This document shows positions 53,091 through 61,811 of a DNA stretch of 64,000 bases, piece after piece; the stretch's first letter is position 1, and every line of letters starts with the position of its first letter. Under the pieces are notes generated by a model that was not told where the DNA came from, made no database searches, and saw only the letters and a program-made list of their open reading frames with translations. A program made the position numbers and the translations under genes. This DNA is from Candidatus Ulvibacter alkanivorans (GTDB taxonomy: Bacteria > Bacteroidota > Bacteroidia > Flavobacteriales > Flavobacteriaceae), in contig NZ_QOLC01000096.1 of the NCBI RefSeq assembly GCF_003333325.1, positions 31,033 to 95,032 on the forward strand, in the 5' to 3' direction.

Positions 53091-54233
53091 TTATCCTATT
53101 GCTTGTTTAAGGTCATTAATTAGGTCGTCTACGTCTTCAATACCCACACTTAATCGAATAAGTGCATCTACAACGCCCGTTTTTTCTCTTTCTTCCTTCG
53201 GAATGCTCGCATGTGTCATGCTCGCTGGGTGCCCCGCTAAACTTTCTACACCACCTAAACTTTCAGCTAAGGTGAACACCTTTAAATTTTCAACAATTCG
53301 TATTGCCTCGTCATAATCGTTGCCTTTGGTAACAAAGGAGATCATTCCACCAAAATCATTCATTTGGTCCTTGGCAATTGTATGATTAGGATGATCTTCT
53401 AAACCGGGCCAGTAGACATTCTCGATCTTAGGGTGATGTAGTAGAAACTTTGCAATCTTTTCGCCGTTCTCACAATGGCGTTGCATTCTAATATGTAGTG
53501 TTTTTAAACCCCGTAGTACCAAGAAGCTGTCTTGTGGTCCGCAGACTGCTCCACTCGCATTTTGGATGAAATAGAGTTTCTCAGCAAGCGCATCGTCATT
53601 AACAACTAATGCGCCCATCACCACATCGCTATGGCCACCAAGGTATTTGGTGGCGCTATGCATTACTATATCCGCTCCAAGATCAAGCGGTTGTTGTAAA
53701 TAAGGCGTAGCAAAGGTGTTGTCGACTGCCAATAAAACACCCGTATCTCTGGCAGCCTTGGCTGCTGCTTTAATATCGATAATGTTCATCATTGGATTGG
53801 TAGGTGTTTCTACCCAGATCAATTTGGTCTTGCCATTCACATAATCTGCGATTTTAGTTGCGTTTTCCATCCCAATAAAATGAAACTTAATGCCAAATCC
53901 TTCAAAGATCTTAGTAAAAAGCCGGTACGTACCTCCATACAGATCACTGGTTGAGATCACTTCATCACCCGGTTTTAATAGCTTGATCACCGCATCGATG
54001 GCTGCAAGTCCACTAGCAAATGCCAAACCGTGTTTCCCGTTTTCTATACTCGCTAAGGCGCGTTCTAGAGCAGCACGAGTGGGATTTCCACTTCGGGAAT
54101 ATTCGAATCCTTTATGTCCGCCCGGGGTACTTTGCGAATAGGTACTTGTTTGATAAATGGGAGGCATAACCGACCCATATGCCGGATCAATATCATGCTG
54201 GCCGCCGTGAATTGTTTTCGTATTAAATTTCAT
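53091..54233 (-). CDS. cystathionine gamma-synthase (Cys/Met metabolism PLP enzyme)
   Basis: A 380-residue PLP enzyme of the cystathionine gamma-synthase/lyase group. The Schiff-base lysine lies in MHSATKYLGGHSDVVMG; FEYSRSGNPTR is the conserved substrate-binding stretch and SLGGVESLAGHPASMTHAS the C-terminal signature. The exact reaction (gamma-synthase, gamma-lyase or O-acetylhomoserine sulfhydrylase) cannot be told by eye. It is monocistronic, with a TAATTTTG box 22 bases upstream of its start. Confidence 0.93.
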   Translation of the reverse strand: MKFNTKTIHGGQHDIDPAYGSVMPPIYQTSTYSQSTPGGHKGFEYSRSGNPTRAALERALASIENGKHGLAFASGLAAIDAVIKLLKPGDEVISTSDLYGGTYRLFTKIFEGFGIKFHFIGMENATKIADYVNGKTKLIWVETPTNPMMNIIDIKAAAKAARDTGVLLAVDNTFATPYLQQPLDLGADIVMHSATKYLGGHSDVVMGALVVNDDALAEKLYFIQNASGAVCGPQDSFLVLRGLKTLHIRMQRHCENGEKIAKFLLHHPKIENVYWPGLEDHPNHTIAKDQMNDFGGMISFVTKGNDYDEAIRIVENLKVFTLAESLGGVESLAGHPASMTHASIPKEEREKTGVVDALIRLSVGIEDVDDLINDLKQAIG

Positions 54234-54254
54234 AGGAATTTAGAATTTCAACAA

Positions 54255-54262
54255 CAAAATTA
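54255..54262 (-). promoter_or_regulatory. -7 promoter box TAATTTTG for the cystathionine gamma-synthase gene
   Basis: An exact TAnnTTTG match on the minus strand, 22 bases before the ATG at 54233. Confidence 0.6.
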
Positions 54263-54305
54263 ACCGTTTCCTTCTGTATCAGAAATTCTGTCGTACTTTT
54301 AACGA

Positions 54306-55067
54306 ATGAATAACAACATTTATCCTTTACTCTTTCTTTTTATCACACTAATTAGCTGTGAAAATGAGGAGGTTATCTCTTTTTCTTCGGAAAGCATAAC
54401 CGAGACTTCCCTTGAGAGTTGTGGGTCTGATCCCTGCCCCGAGATCACCATTAATTATGTGAAAGTAGCCGGCGAATCCTCCGCTGTAAGAAACATCAAC
54501 ACAAAAATTGAACGCTTTATAGTTGAGTCGCTATATCTGGGAGATGACACATCAGAAATTGCAGGGGCATCCATCACAGAAGCCATGCAACTTTTCGTAG
54601 CAATGAATCGCGCCGACAGTGCTGAATTCACTGAAATACAATCTGCGTATTTTGCAGAAGTATCGGTAGACGAACTATACGTTTCTAATGAGTTGATCTG
54701 TTTTCAATTGCGCAATTATATATTTGCAGGCGGTGCCCATGGCTTCGGAAGTGTTTCATTTCTTAATATCGACCCTGCAACCGGAAACGACTTACCTTCC
54801 GAAAAAATAATAACAGACAAGGAAGCATTTAGTAAGTTAGTGGAACAACGCTTTCGAAAAGAATTTGATATTCCTTCCGAAGCACCCATCAATTCCACAG
54901 GGTTTTGGTTCGAAAATGACACTTTCCATCTTCCCAAAACAATAGGCTTTACAAACGACACTGTCATCCTTCGATACAACCAATATGAGATCGCCAGCTA
55001 TGCGGCGGGACCTATCGAAATTGAGATTCCACTGCAACAATTAGCTCCCTTTTTAACCATTAACTAA
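54306..55067 (+). CDS. DUF4163/DUF3298 lipoprotein
   Basis: A 253-residue lipoprotein. The N-terminus MNNNIYPLLFLFITLISCEN is a signal peptide with a lipobox and Cys18 anchor. A DUF4163-like segment (about 40-140; AVRNINTKIERFIVESLYL) and a DUF3298 segment (about 145-250; AGGAHGFGSVSFLNIDPATG and YEIASYAAGPIEIEIP) follow. This domain pair is found in RsiV-type and other envelope proteins and may bind lysozyme or another ligand; there is no transmembrane anti-sigma portion here, so a sensor role is not supported. Monocistronic. Confidence 0.85.
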   Translation: MNNNIYPLLFLFITLISCENEEVISFSSESITETSLESCGSDPCPEITINYVKVAGESSAVRNINTKIERFIVESLYLGDDTSEIAGASITEAMQLFVAMNRADSAEFTEIQSAYFAEVSVDELYVSNELICFQLRNYIFAGGAHGFGSVSFLNIDPATGNDLPSEKIITDKEAFSKLVEQRFRKEFDIPSEAPINSTGFWFENDTFHLPKTIGFTNDTVILRYNQYEIASYAAGPIEIEIPLQQLAPFLTIN

Positions 55068-55146
55068 GTGCTTTTCAGAAAAATTTATGACGCTTTCTTA
55101 TTAAAATACGGTTACTTTGCAATGACTATCCTTAAAAAGTGTTGAG

Positions 55147-55500
55147 ATGAAAAAAGTCTATTACTTAAGCAGCTGCGATACTTGTAAACGTATACTTGAT
55201 GAGCTTTCGTTACCTCAGGCATTTATAACCCAAGACATTAAAACAGAAGGAATTACGGCAGAAGAATTAGAGGAGATGTTCGAATTGGCGGGAAGCTATG
55301 AAGCCTTATTTAGTCGAAGAGCACGCTTGTACAACGAGCGAAATTTAAAAGAGGCCACGTTGTTGGATGAAGATTATAGAAATCTGATCCTAGAACATTA
55401 CACCTTCTTAAAACGCCCTGTCATTATTAATAACGACAAAATCTTTATAGGTAACAGCAAAAAAACCATAGCCGCTGCCAAAGCATCCTTAAACGAATAA
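55147..55500 (+). CDS. ArsC/Spx-type thioredoxin-fold protein (arsenate reductase family)
   Basis: A 117-residue protein of the glutaredoxin-like ArsC/Spx family. VYYLSSCDTCKRILDEL is the N-terminal redox loop (C-x2-C), and FLKRPVIINNDKIFIGNSKK is the conserved C-terminal R-P strand. The insertion with SRRARLYNERNL is the ArsC-specific helical part. It is unrelated in fold to the LMW-PTP ArsC at 19416. Real arsenate reduction is uncertain; many such proteins are of unknown function. It lies five bases before the EamA transporter. Confidence 0.85.
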   Translation: MKKVYYLSSCDTCKRILDELSLPQAFITQDIKTEGITAEELEEMFELAGSYEALFSRRARLYNERNLKEATLLDEDYRNLILEHYTFLKRPVIINNDKIFIGNSKKTIAAAKASLNE

Positions 55501-55504
55501 ACGA

Positions 55505-56419
55505 ATGAATTTACGGGTACTTGCCTTACTGGCGGCATTTGCGGCTAGTGCTATTTATGGTGTAAATCACACCATCGCCAAAGGGCTCATGCCCGAAGTG
55601 ATACAGCCTTATGGCTTTATCATGCTTCGCGTAACCGGTGCGGCTGTTCTATTTTGGATCATTAGTTTGTTCTTTCCTTCCGAAAAAATAGCTTCTAAAG
55701 ATTGGCTGCGTGTTATTGGTTGTGCCTTCTTCGGAATGGTGCTAAACATGCTAATGTTCTTTAAAGGGCTCAGCCTTTCCACACCCATCAATAGTTCGGT
55801 AGTGATCACACTTGCACCTGTATTATTGCTCATTTTATCAGCCATATTTCTAAAAGAGCGCATTACTTGGTTGAAGAGCGTAGGGATTGGTCTCGGACTC
55901 GTAGGCGCATTGCTTTTAATTCTTTTCGGACTCAAAACACAGCCGAACGCACCAAATATTCCATTAGGCAATGTATTATTTATCGTAAATGCAGCCTCCT
56001 ACTCTATTTACCTAATTATGGTAAAACCACTGGTTTCCAAGTACAGTTCCATCACCTTGATGAAGTTCTTTTTTCTATTTGCCGTATTCATGAACTTACC
56101 TATTGGTTACACCGAATTTATGGATGTTGCTTGGACCAGCTTATCTTTTGAATCTATCTGGAAGTTGGCGTTCGTAGTAGTTGGCACCACCGTTCTTACC
56201 TACCTTTTTAACATTTATGCCTTAAAACAACTAAGCCCTTCTACCATAGGGGCGTTTATTTATTTACAACCTTTATTGGCAGCATTCTTTGCCATCCTTA
56301 TGGGAGCAGACACCTTAACTCCGCTACGTGTACTTGCCGCATTACTCATCTTCACCGGGGTGTTCTTATCCACACGAAAAAAGAAGCAAGGTGTTATTGC
56401 ATCAGAAAAGAGCAACTAA
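55505..56419 (+). CDS. EamA/DMT family transporter
   Basis: A 304-residue integral membrane protein with ten predicted helices in two EamA repeats of five. The first repeat has SAIYGVNHTIAKGLMPEVIQ and INSSVVITLAPVLLLILSAI, the second VNAASYSIYLIMVKPLVSK and PSTIGAFIYLQPLLAAFFAI. The G-A-x-x-x-Q-P type motif near the end of each repeat fits drug/metabolite exporters. The substrate is unknown. It follows the ArsC/Spx-like gene by five bases, so they are probably co-transcribed. Confidence 0.92.
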   Translation: MNLRVLALLAAFAASAIYGVNHTIAKGLMPEVIQPYGFIMLRVTGAAVLFWIISLFFPSEKIASKDWLRVIGCAFFGMVLNMLMFFKGLSLSTPINSSVVITLAPVLLLILSAIFLKERITWLKSVGIGLGLVGALLLILFGLKTQPNAPNIPLGNVLFIVNAASYSIYLIMVKPLVSKYSSITLMKFFFLFAVFMNLPIGYTEFMDVAWTSLSFESIWKLAFVVVGTTVLTYLFNIYALKQLSPSTIGAFIYLQPLLAAFFAILMGADTLTPLRVLAALLIFTGVFLSTRKKKQGVIASEKSN

Positions 56420-56452
56420 ACTTGGTTGCTTGATTGTATGATAAATTTGTAA

Positions 56453-56941
56453 CTAGTAAGTCATCAAATCGAGATCTTTGGGACGTACATCAAATTTTCG
56501 GGTATCCTCTTTGGTCAATACGTGAAAATCGTCTGTTTTATCTAATCGCTCTAGACTCGCCAGCAACTCGTCCGGCAATCCGCGAAGTTTTCGTTCCTTA
56601 AGGTCGATCCACCCACCCATCATTTCACAACGAGCCAAGTTTCTTCCATTGGCATCGAAAAAGTTGTGTACGAATGAAAAATACATGCCGTCTTCCGAAA
56701 GTCCTTTTAGCTCTAAAGAGACATTAATTGGTTTTCCAGGAAATACTTCTTTGAAGTAAAATATATGTTCATAAAACACAACGGGGCCTAGGTCGTATTC
56801 CACCATTTTTTTCTGTCCAAATCCATTCTCCATCATATAGCTTAATCGCGTATGACTCATAAAATTTAGATAGGCCGAATTCGCAAGATGTCTGTTCGCA
56901 TCCAGATCGTTCCAACGTACTTCAAATTCTTTTATATACAT
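56453..56941 (-). CDS. acyl-CoA thioesterase (4HBT-like)
   Basis: A 162-residue hotdog-fold protein. EVRWNDLDANRHLANSAYLNFMSHTRL contains the catalytic Asp in the D-x-D-x-N-x-H loop, and VFPGKPINVSLELKGLSEDG the middle strand. It overlaps the alpha/beta hydrolase gene by ten bases, so both probably come from the TetR-controlled message. Substrate unknown. It may act together with the hydrolase on acyl groups. Confidence 0.88.
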   Translation of the reverse strand: MYIKEFEVRWNDLDANRHLANSAYLNFMSHTRLSYMMENGFGQKKMVEYDLGPVVFYEHIFYFKEVFPGKPINVSLELKGLSEDGMYFSFVHNFFDANGRNLARCEMMGGWIDLKERKLRGLPDELLASLERLDKTDDFHVLTKEDTRKFDVRPKDLDLMTY

Positions 56942-57801
56942 AATGTCGTTTCTTTTTTAACTGTGTTTACTTCTTTTTGAATAAATGCTATGACCGAATC
57001 TATGGTTTCGGGTTCTTTTAGATTGTGATCTTGTCCCGTGGTATAAAAGGCTTGAATGTTTTCTTTTCCCTCTACAGCCTGTTTAATAGGTTCCACCGGA
57101 GTAATACGATCGCTTAATTCATGAATTACCAAGACCGGTTTTTTTGTCTTCTGAAAGAAATTTGCCATACTGATCGCTTCGACCTTTACTTTTAAAATTT
57201 CGTTGGCCTTGATCGTCAAATTTTGAATAGACCGAGAAGAAAGTTGAAGCATTTGCTTGAAATAGTCTAGAATAGCGTTCATGTCTGCGGGAGCTCCCAT
57301 CATGACATAGTTGTTAATAGGCACGTCTTCGTTTTCAAGAAACGTATAGGCGCCCACCAAGCTTCCTAACGAATGACAAATAAGTGTATCTATTTTACCG
57401 GCGTTATTTATTACTTCGGAAACTGCCTTGCGATACATTTCAAGGTGCAATGTCTTACCACTAGAGAGTCCGTGCCCGGGAGCATCTATGGTATAGATGG
57501 TAAATTCTGAAAGATCTAATTGATCTATATAAGGTTTCCATCGATACGAATAGCTCATCCAACCGTGCAAGAACAATAACTGTTTGCTTCCCGTGCCCCA
57601 TTTGTGAACCGCCACCCGAGTATCCTCGATCGTGACATAGGTAGTCGTAGCAGCATCGAAAAACACATGCCCTTGTGATGAAACGGCAGTTCGATTTACC
57701 TTACACAGCAATTTGAACGCCTTCGATCTATGGTATTTAGGAAATAGAACGGCTGCCGTGTTCAAGTAACTACCTAATAATTTAAATACGATCTTTTTCA
57801 T
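56932..57801 (-). CDS. alpha/beta hydrolase
   Basis: A 289-residue alpha/beta-fold hydrolase. LLFLHGWMSYSYRW contains the oxyanion HG, TLICHSLGSLVGAY the nucleophile elbow (S in H-S-L-G), and the catalytic His lies in TTGQDHNLKEP. The acid is probably Asp in IHELSDRITP. I start it at the ATG at 57801 (MKKIVFKLLGSYLN); a TTG at 57816 lies inside the operator dyad and is unlikely. Substrate unknown. Controlled by the TetR gene just upstream. Confidence 0.9.
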   Translation of the reverse strand: MKKIVFKLLGSYLNTAAVLFPKYHRSKAFKLLCKVNRTAVSSQGHVFFDAATTTYVTIEDTRVAVHKWGTGSKQLLFLHGWMSYSYRWKPYIDQLDLSEFTIYTIDAPGHGLSSGKTLHLEMYRKAVSEVINNAGKIDTLICHSLGSLVGAYTFLENEDVPINNYVMMGAPADMNAILDYFKQMLQLSSRSIQNLTIKANEILKVKVEAISMANFFQKTKKPVLVIHELSDRITPVEPIKQAVEGKENIQAFYTTGQDHNLKEPETIDSVIAFIQKEVNTVKKETTLCI

Positions 57802-57808
57802 ATTATAT

Positions 57809-57824
57809 GGTACCAATTGGTATC
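57809..57824. promoter_or_regulatory. TetR operator in front of the hydrolase gene
   Basis: GGTACCAATTGGTATC is a 16-base dyad 7 bases before the hydrolase ATG. It matches the second site at 58439-58458 (consensus GRTACCNATTGGTATC), so both are probably bound by the TetR protein encoded between them. Confidence 0.75.
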
Positions 57825-57841
57825 TAATGTTTTAAAAATTT

Positions 57842-58432
57842 TTAAATGGTAATTGTTGCAATGGTATTGCGCAGATGTGAAATACAATTTTTTATAGCTG
57901 CATCGGTTCCTTCGAGTTTGCTCATCATGATACCGCCTTCAAGTGTTGCGACAACGACAGTACAATAAAAATCAACGTCAACTGTTGGCTTTACTTGCCC
58001 AAAATCGATCCCGTTTTGAATAAGTGTCGCAACACCCATTTTTAATTCTCCAAGCATATTGAAGGCTTGCATTCGCAACAACGGATTTGCGTCATCGCCT
58101 TCAACGGCTGCATTTAACAAAGGACAACCACCTTCATACAAAGAGGTATTTAAGTTTTTTTCAAAAAAAGAAAAAATAGCTTCAAACTTTTGCTCGAAAG
58201 TTGGCGCATTTCGAATTGCCATTCTAATTTCTTGGAACATGAGTTTTGACAATTCCCGTAAAGCCTGTTGCTCTAGGTCTTGCTTACTCTCAAAATGACG
58301 ATAGATCGCACCTTTGGTCAAGCCGGTCGCCTTGGTGATATCACTAATAGAAGTTGCTTTATACCCTTGAGTATTAAATAAATTGGCACTTTCTAGCAAT
58401 ATCGTTTGTCGTGTTGCAGTCGCATTTCGCAT
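57842..58432 (-). CDS. TetR/AcrR family transcriptional regulator
   Basis: A 196-residue regulator. The N-terminal HTH is NATATRQTILLESANLFNTQ with ATSISDITKATGLTKGAIYRHF, and an all-helical ligand domain follows (about 60-190). It sits upstream of the alpha/beta hydrolase and thioesterase genes in the same direction. Two matching palindromes, one over its own promoter region (58439-58458) and one in front of the hydrolase (57809-57824), indicate autoregulation plus control of the two enzymes. The inducer may be a fatty acyl compound, which is inference. Confidence 0.92.
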   Translation of the reverse strand: MRNATATRQTILLESANLFNTQGYKATSISDITKATGLTKGAIYRHFESKQDLEQQALRELSKLMFQEIRMAIRNAPTFEQKFEAIFSFFEKNLNTSLYEGGCPLLNAAVEGDDANPLLRMQAFNMLGELKMGVATLIQNGIDFGQVKPTVDVDFYCTVVVATLEGGIMMSKLEGTDAAIKNCISHLRNTIATITI

Positions 58433-58438
58433 GGCACA

Positions 58439-58458
58439 AAGATACCGATTGGTATCTT
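58439..58458. promoter_or_regulatory. TetR operator upstream of the regulator gene
   Basis: AAGATACCGATTGGTATCTT is a 20-base dyad with one central mismatch, just upstream of the tetR start at 58432. It shares GATACC-N-ATTGGTATC with the operator at 57809-57824. Confidence 0.78.
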
Positions 58459-58559
58459 AAACACAAAATGCAATAACAAATATTTAGGATTTGTTCGATC
58501 GCACCGCAGCGATTCACTGGATTTGGCTACTTTTACGGCTTAAATTCGCACTGACAGCT

Positions 58560-59519
58560 ATGCCCATCATTTCGTCTTCGTATCGCGCCAAAGGATTCTT
58601 TAAGAATGGGCACTTTTCGACAATCTATTCTGCTAAACTAAGGCCCAGTCCAAGTTTAGCGCAAGAACGCGAACGACTTACACTTCCCGATGGTGACTTT
58701 TTAGATATTGATTGGTCGTTCTTTTCTTCGGAAACCGATCGAGTTGCGATCTTGTTACACGGTCTAGAAGGGAATGCGCAACGTACTTATATGAAAGGAC
58801 AAGCAGCACTACTGAAAAAGAAGGGTTGGGATGTAGCTGCCGTAAATTACAGGGGTTGTAGTGGTACCCTCAATAAGGTATATCCCTCATACAATGCTGG
58901 ACGAACCGACGATCTGGAGGTGGTGATCCAGCATATCCTTCAAAAGGATCGATATCGCAATTTGGCGTTGGTTGGTTTTAGCTTGGGTGGAAATTTATTG
59001 ATCAAATATCTGGGGGAACGCCAAACCCTTCCGAAGGAATTAAAAAAAGCGGTCGCCATATCTACCCCGTTAGACCTACAAGGGTCATTAGAACAATTAA
59101 GTCAGTTCTATAACTGGGTGTACCGCACTTCATTTTTATATAATTTGAAGAAGAAATATAAGGCTAAAATGTTGCAATTTCCTGAAAAAATGAGTGTTTC
59201 ACAGCTAAAGGAAATAAACAGCCTATTAGCTTTTGACAATATATACACCGCACCTGCCCACGGATTTGAAAATGCCGAGGATTACTATAAGAAGAACAGT
59301 AGTGGTCAATTCTTACCACATGTAAACATTCCGGTCTTACTCATGAACGCGCGAAACGACACTTTTCTTTCTCCTAATTGCTACCCAACCACTTTTGCGG
59401 CCACGTCTAAATACTTGTTCTTGGAACAACCTGAGCACGGTGGTCACGTGGGATTCCACCAATCTAACAAACGCTACTACAGCGAAATTAGAACCTGTGA
59501 ATTCCTAGCAGAACAATAG
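58560..59519 (+). CDS. YheT family alpha/beta hydrolase
   Basis: A 319-residue hydrolase of the YheT/ABHD1-3 group. ILLHGLEGNAQRTYM supplies the oxyanion hole, ALVGFSLGGNLLIKYLGE the Ser nucleophile, ARNDTFLSPNCYP the Asp, and EQPEHGGHVGFH the His. I start it at the ATG at 58560 (MPIISSSYRAKGFFKNGH), where the family usually begins; a frame from 58491 adds 23 hydrophobic residues that do not look like it. Monocistronic. Substrate unknown. Confidence 0.88.
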   Translation: MPIISSSYRAKGFFKNGHFSTIYSAKLRPSPSLAQERERLTLPDGDFLDIDWSFFSSETDRVAILLHGLEGNAQRTYMKGQAALLKKKGWDVAAVNYRGCSGTLNKVYPSYNAGRTDDLEVVIQHILQKDRYRNLALVGFSLGGNLLIKYLGERQTLPKELKKAVAISTPLDLQGSLEQLSQFYNWVYRTSFLYNLKKKYKAKMLQFPEKMSVSQLKEINSLLAFDNIYTAPAHGFENAEDYYKKNSSGQFLPHVNIPVLLMNARNDTFLSPNCYPTTFAATSKYLFLEQPEHGGHVGFHQSNKRYYSEIRTCEFLAEQ

Positions 59520-59619
59520 ATTAAAAAAGGTTTCGATCAAGCTCATTTACAATTCTATTGTCGCATGAGCCACTTCCCTTACAAAACGGAAAAACACAAG
59601 CAAGCTACCCTAAATTTAT

Positions 59620-59627
59620 TACCTTTG
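59620..59627 (+). promoter_or_regulatory. -7 promoter box TACCTTTG for yicC-gmk-nadD
   Basis: An exact TAnnTTTG match 49 bases before the yicC ATG at 59677. Confidence 0.6.
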
Positions 59628-59676
59628 CAACTTCATATACTGCACAGTAAACCGCAGTATTATTAAAACAGCGCTT

Positions 59677-60534
59677 ATGATTCAATCCATGACCGGATAC
59701 GGAAAATCTGTATTTCAGCTTCCGAATAAAAAAATTACGGTAGAAATAAAATCGCTTAACAGCAAAAATCTCGATCTAAATGTTCGGGTGCCGTCTGCTT
59801 ATCGCGAAAAGGAATTGGATCTTCGGAAAAAAATTGCCGCCTCGTTAACACGCGGGAAAGTAGACTTTAATCTATATGTAGAGCTTACCGGGGAGGCCAC
59901 AAGCACCCAAGTAAACGAATCGGTGGTGTTGCAATATATGAAGCAATTGGCACGAATTAACGACGGTGATCCTATTGAACTTATGAAAATGGCGATAAAG
60001 ATGCCGGACGCACTTACTACCGAGCGTGATGAGATCGATGAATCTGAATTTAATAGTATCCTGAGTGCAGTAGAAGAAGCATTGGACTCCATAAATACCT
60101 ACCGAACCGACGAAGGCAAGTCTTTAGAAAATGATTTTCTTATGCGGGGAGAGAATATCGCTTCTTTATTAGATCGCGTGATGGAACTGGATCAAGAACG
60201 CATAGCCAATGTCAAAGAACGGCTTAGGCGCGCGATTGGCGAGCTAAAAGAAACCGTTGACGAGAATCGATTTGAACAGGAATTGATCTATTATTTAGAA
60301 AAATACGACATCACCGAAGAGCAAGTACGTCTTAAGACCCATTTGGATTATTTTTCTGAAGCCTTACAGTCAAAAACGTCTAATGGAAAAAAGCTGGGAT
60401 TTATTTCTCAGGAAATTGGACGAGAGATTAATACGATTGGAAGCAAGGCCAACTATGCCCCTATGCAGCAATTGGTCGTACAAATGAAAGATGAACTGGA
60501 AAAAATTAAAGAACAAGCCCTAAACGTATTATAA
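59677..60534 (+). CDS. yicC: YicC family endoribonuclease
   Basis: A 285-residue YicC/YloC protein. MIQSMTGYGKSVFQLPNKKI is the conserved N-terminus, FNLYVEL and LKETVDENRFEQELIYYLEK the middle, and GKKLGFISQEIGREINTIGS with the final N-x-K-x-N-x-x-x-x-Q the C-terminal signature. YicC proteins are recently described hexameric endoribonucleases linked to sRNA decay. It starts the operon with gmk and nadD, sharing one base with gmk (TAATG). Confidence 0.94.
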   Translation: MIQSMTGYGKSVFQLPNKKITVEIKSLNSKNLDLNVRVPSAYREKELDLRKKIAASLTRGKVDFNLYVELTGEATSTQVNESVVLQYMKQLARINDGDPIELMKMAIKMPDALTTERDEIDESEFNSILSAVEEALDSINTYRTDEGKSLENDFLMRGENIASLLDRVMELDQERIANVKERLRRAIGELKETVDENRFEQELIYYLEKYDITEEQVRLKTHLDYFSEALQSKTSNGKKLGFISQEIGREINTIGSKANYAPMQQLVVQMKDELEKIKEQALNVL

Positions 60535-61130
60535 TGAGTGGAGGAAAGCTACTAGTGTTCTCGGCACCTTCCGGTAGTGGAAAAACTACTATTGTAAGGC
60601 ATCTGCTTCAGCAAGAAGATCTAAATCTGGAATTTTCGGTGTCGGCTACCTCACGAGCCCCTAGAGGTGATGAAAAACATGGTGAGAATTATTATTTTAT
60701 CTCACTAAAAGACTTTAAACAGCACATAAAGCAGGGGGATTTTTTGGAGTGGGAAGAGGTTTATCGCGATAATTTCTACGGAACCCTAAAAAAAGAAGTA
60801 GAACGAATTTGGGCGAATGGCAAGAACGTGATCTTCGATATAGATGTGGTTGGCGGACTCCGGATCAAGAAAAAATATCCAGATCGTACATTGGCGGTAT
60901 TTGTAAAACCGCCTAGTGTAGATGAATTAAAACGTCGGCTGAAGAAAAGAAAGACCGAAAGTGAAGAGCGCATTAATATGCGTATTGCAAAAGCTTCAGT
61001 AGAACTGGCTACGGCCCCACAATTTGATGTGATCATCGAGAATATTGATCTGCAAGTTGCATTGCAAAAATCACACGACCTTGTTTCAGAATTTATTCAA
61101 GACAAATTACAATTGGACGAAGAAGAATGA
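60534..61130 (+). CDS. gmk: guanylate kinase
   Basis: A 198-residue kinase that phosphorylates GMP. The P-loop is FSAPSGSGKTTIVRHL, and SRAPRGDEKHGENYYFIS with FLEWEEVYRDNFYGT binds GMP. Length and motifs are normal. Its ATG overlaps the yicC stop by one base, and its stop overlaps nadD by four bases, so the three genes are likely translated together. Confidence 0.97.
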   Translation: MSGGKLLVFSAPSGSGKTTIVRHLLQQEDLNLEFSVSATSRAPRGDEKHGENYYFISLKDFKQHIKQGDFLEWEEVYRDNFYGTLKKEVERIWANGKNVIFDIDVVGGLRIKKKYPDRTLAVFVKPPSVDELKRRLKKRKTESEERINMRIAKASVELATAPQFDVIIENIDLQVALQKSHDLVSEFIQDKLQLDEEE

Positions 61131-61717
61131 CTTCAGCAAAAAAAATAGGCTTGTATTTTGGTACATTTAATCCCATACACATAGGGCACCTCACAATTGC
61201 CAATTACATGGTAGAGTTTAGCGATCTAGACGAAGTCTGGTTAGTGGTTACACCCCATAATCCACACAAAAAGAAACGTACGTTGTTGGATGACACGCAT
61301 CGTTTGGCCATGGTACGGATTGCGTTGGAAGACTACCCAAAATTAAAGGCCAGCAATATTGAATTTAGCTTACCACAACCCAATTATACGGTGAACACCT
61401 TGGCGCATCTTGAAGAAAAATATCCAGATCACAGCTTTTGCCTTATCATGGGAGAAGACAACCTAAAGAGCCTTCATAAATGGAAGAACTATGACGTGAT
61501 CTTAGAACGTTATTCCATCTATGTGTATCCAAGAATTTCTGAAGGCACTTCAGCTCCACAATTTGCAGACCACCCTAAGATTACAAAAGTAAACGCACCT
61601 ATTATGGAATTATCTTCAACCTTTATACGCAAGGCAATAGGTGACGGTAAGAATATCAAACCAATGTTGCCACACCATGTGTGGAAATATCTTGATGAAA
61701 TGAACTTCTACAAATAA
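61127..61717 (+). CDS. nadD: nicotinate-nucleotide adenylyltransferase
   Basis: A 196-residue adenylyltransferase in NAD synthesis. YFGTFNPIHIGHLTIANYM is the nucleotide-binding H-x-G-H motif, and MELSSTFIRKAIGDGKNIKP is the ISSTxIR motif. HNPHKKK and the DDTHRLAMVRIAL stretch are the NaMN-binding region. Last gene of yicC-gmk-nadD. Confidence 0.96.
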   Translation: MTSAKKIGLYFGTFNPIHIGHLTIANYMVEFSDLDEVWLVVTPHNPHKKKRTLLDDTHRLAMVRIALEDYPKLKASNIEFSLPQPNYTVNTLAHLEEKYPDHSFCLIMGEDNLKSLHKWKNYDVILERYSIYVYPRISEGTSAPQFADHPKITKVNAPIMELSSTFIRKAIGDGKNIKPMLPHHVWKYLDEMNFYK

Positions 61718-61753
61718 AAACCGCCCCGCTAATCTTTACGAACAGCGAGACGG
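61716..61753 (-). terminator. terminator of the lipoprotein gene at 61812
   Basis: On the minus strand, CCGTCTCGCT pairs with AGCGGGGCGG (10 pairs, three of them G-U) around a 13-base loop, followed by TTTTTAT. It reaches into the end of nadD and so serves both convergent genes only in part. Confidence 0.75.
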
Positions 61754-61811
61754 CCTCAACTAAATAACCAACCAAAAAAATTGTTCTGAACCGTTTACGG
61801 CTCTTTATTTC

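Noticed and set aside
55147-55500. Second arsenic-resistance locus
   Set aside because: The ArsC/Spx fold is clear, but there is no regulator or exporter of arsenic beside it; the neighbour is a general EamA transporter.
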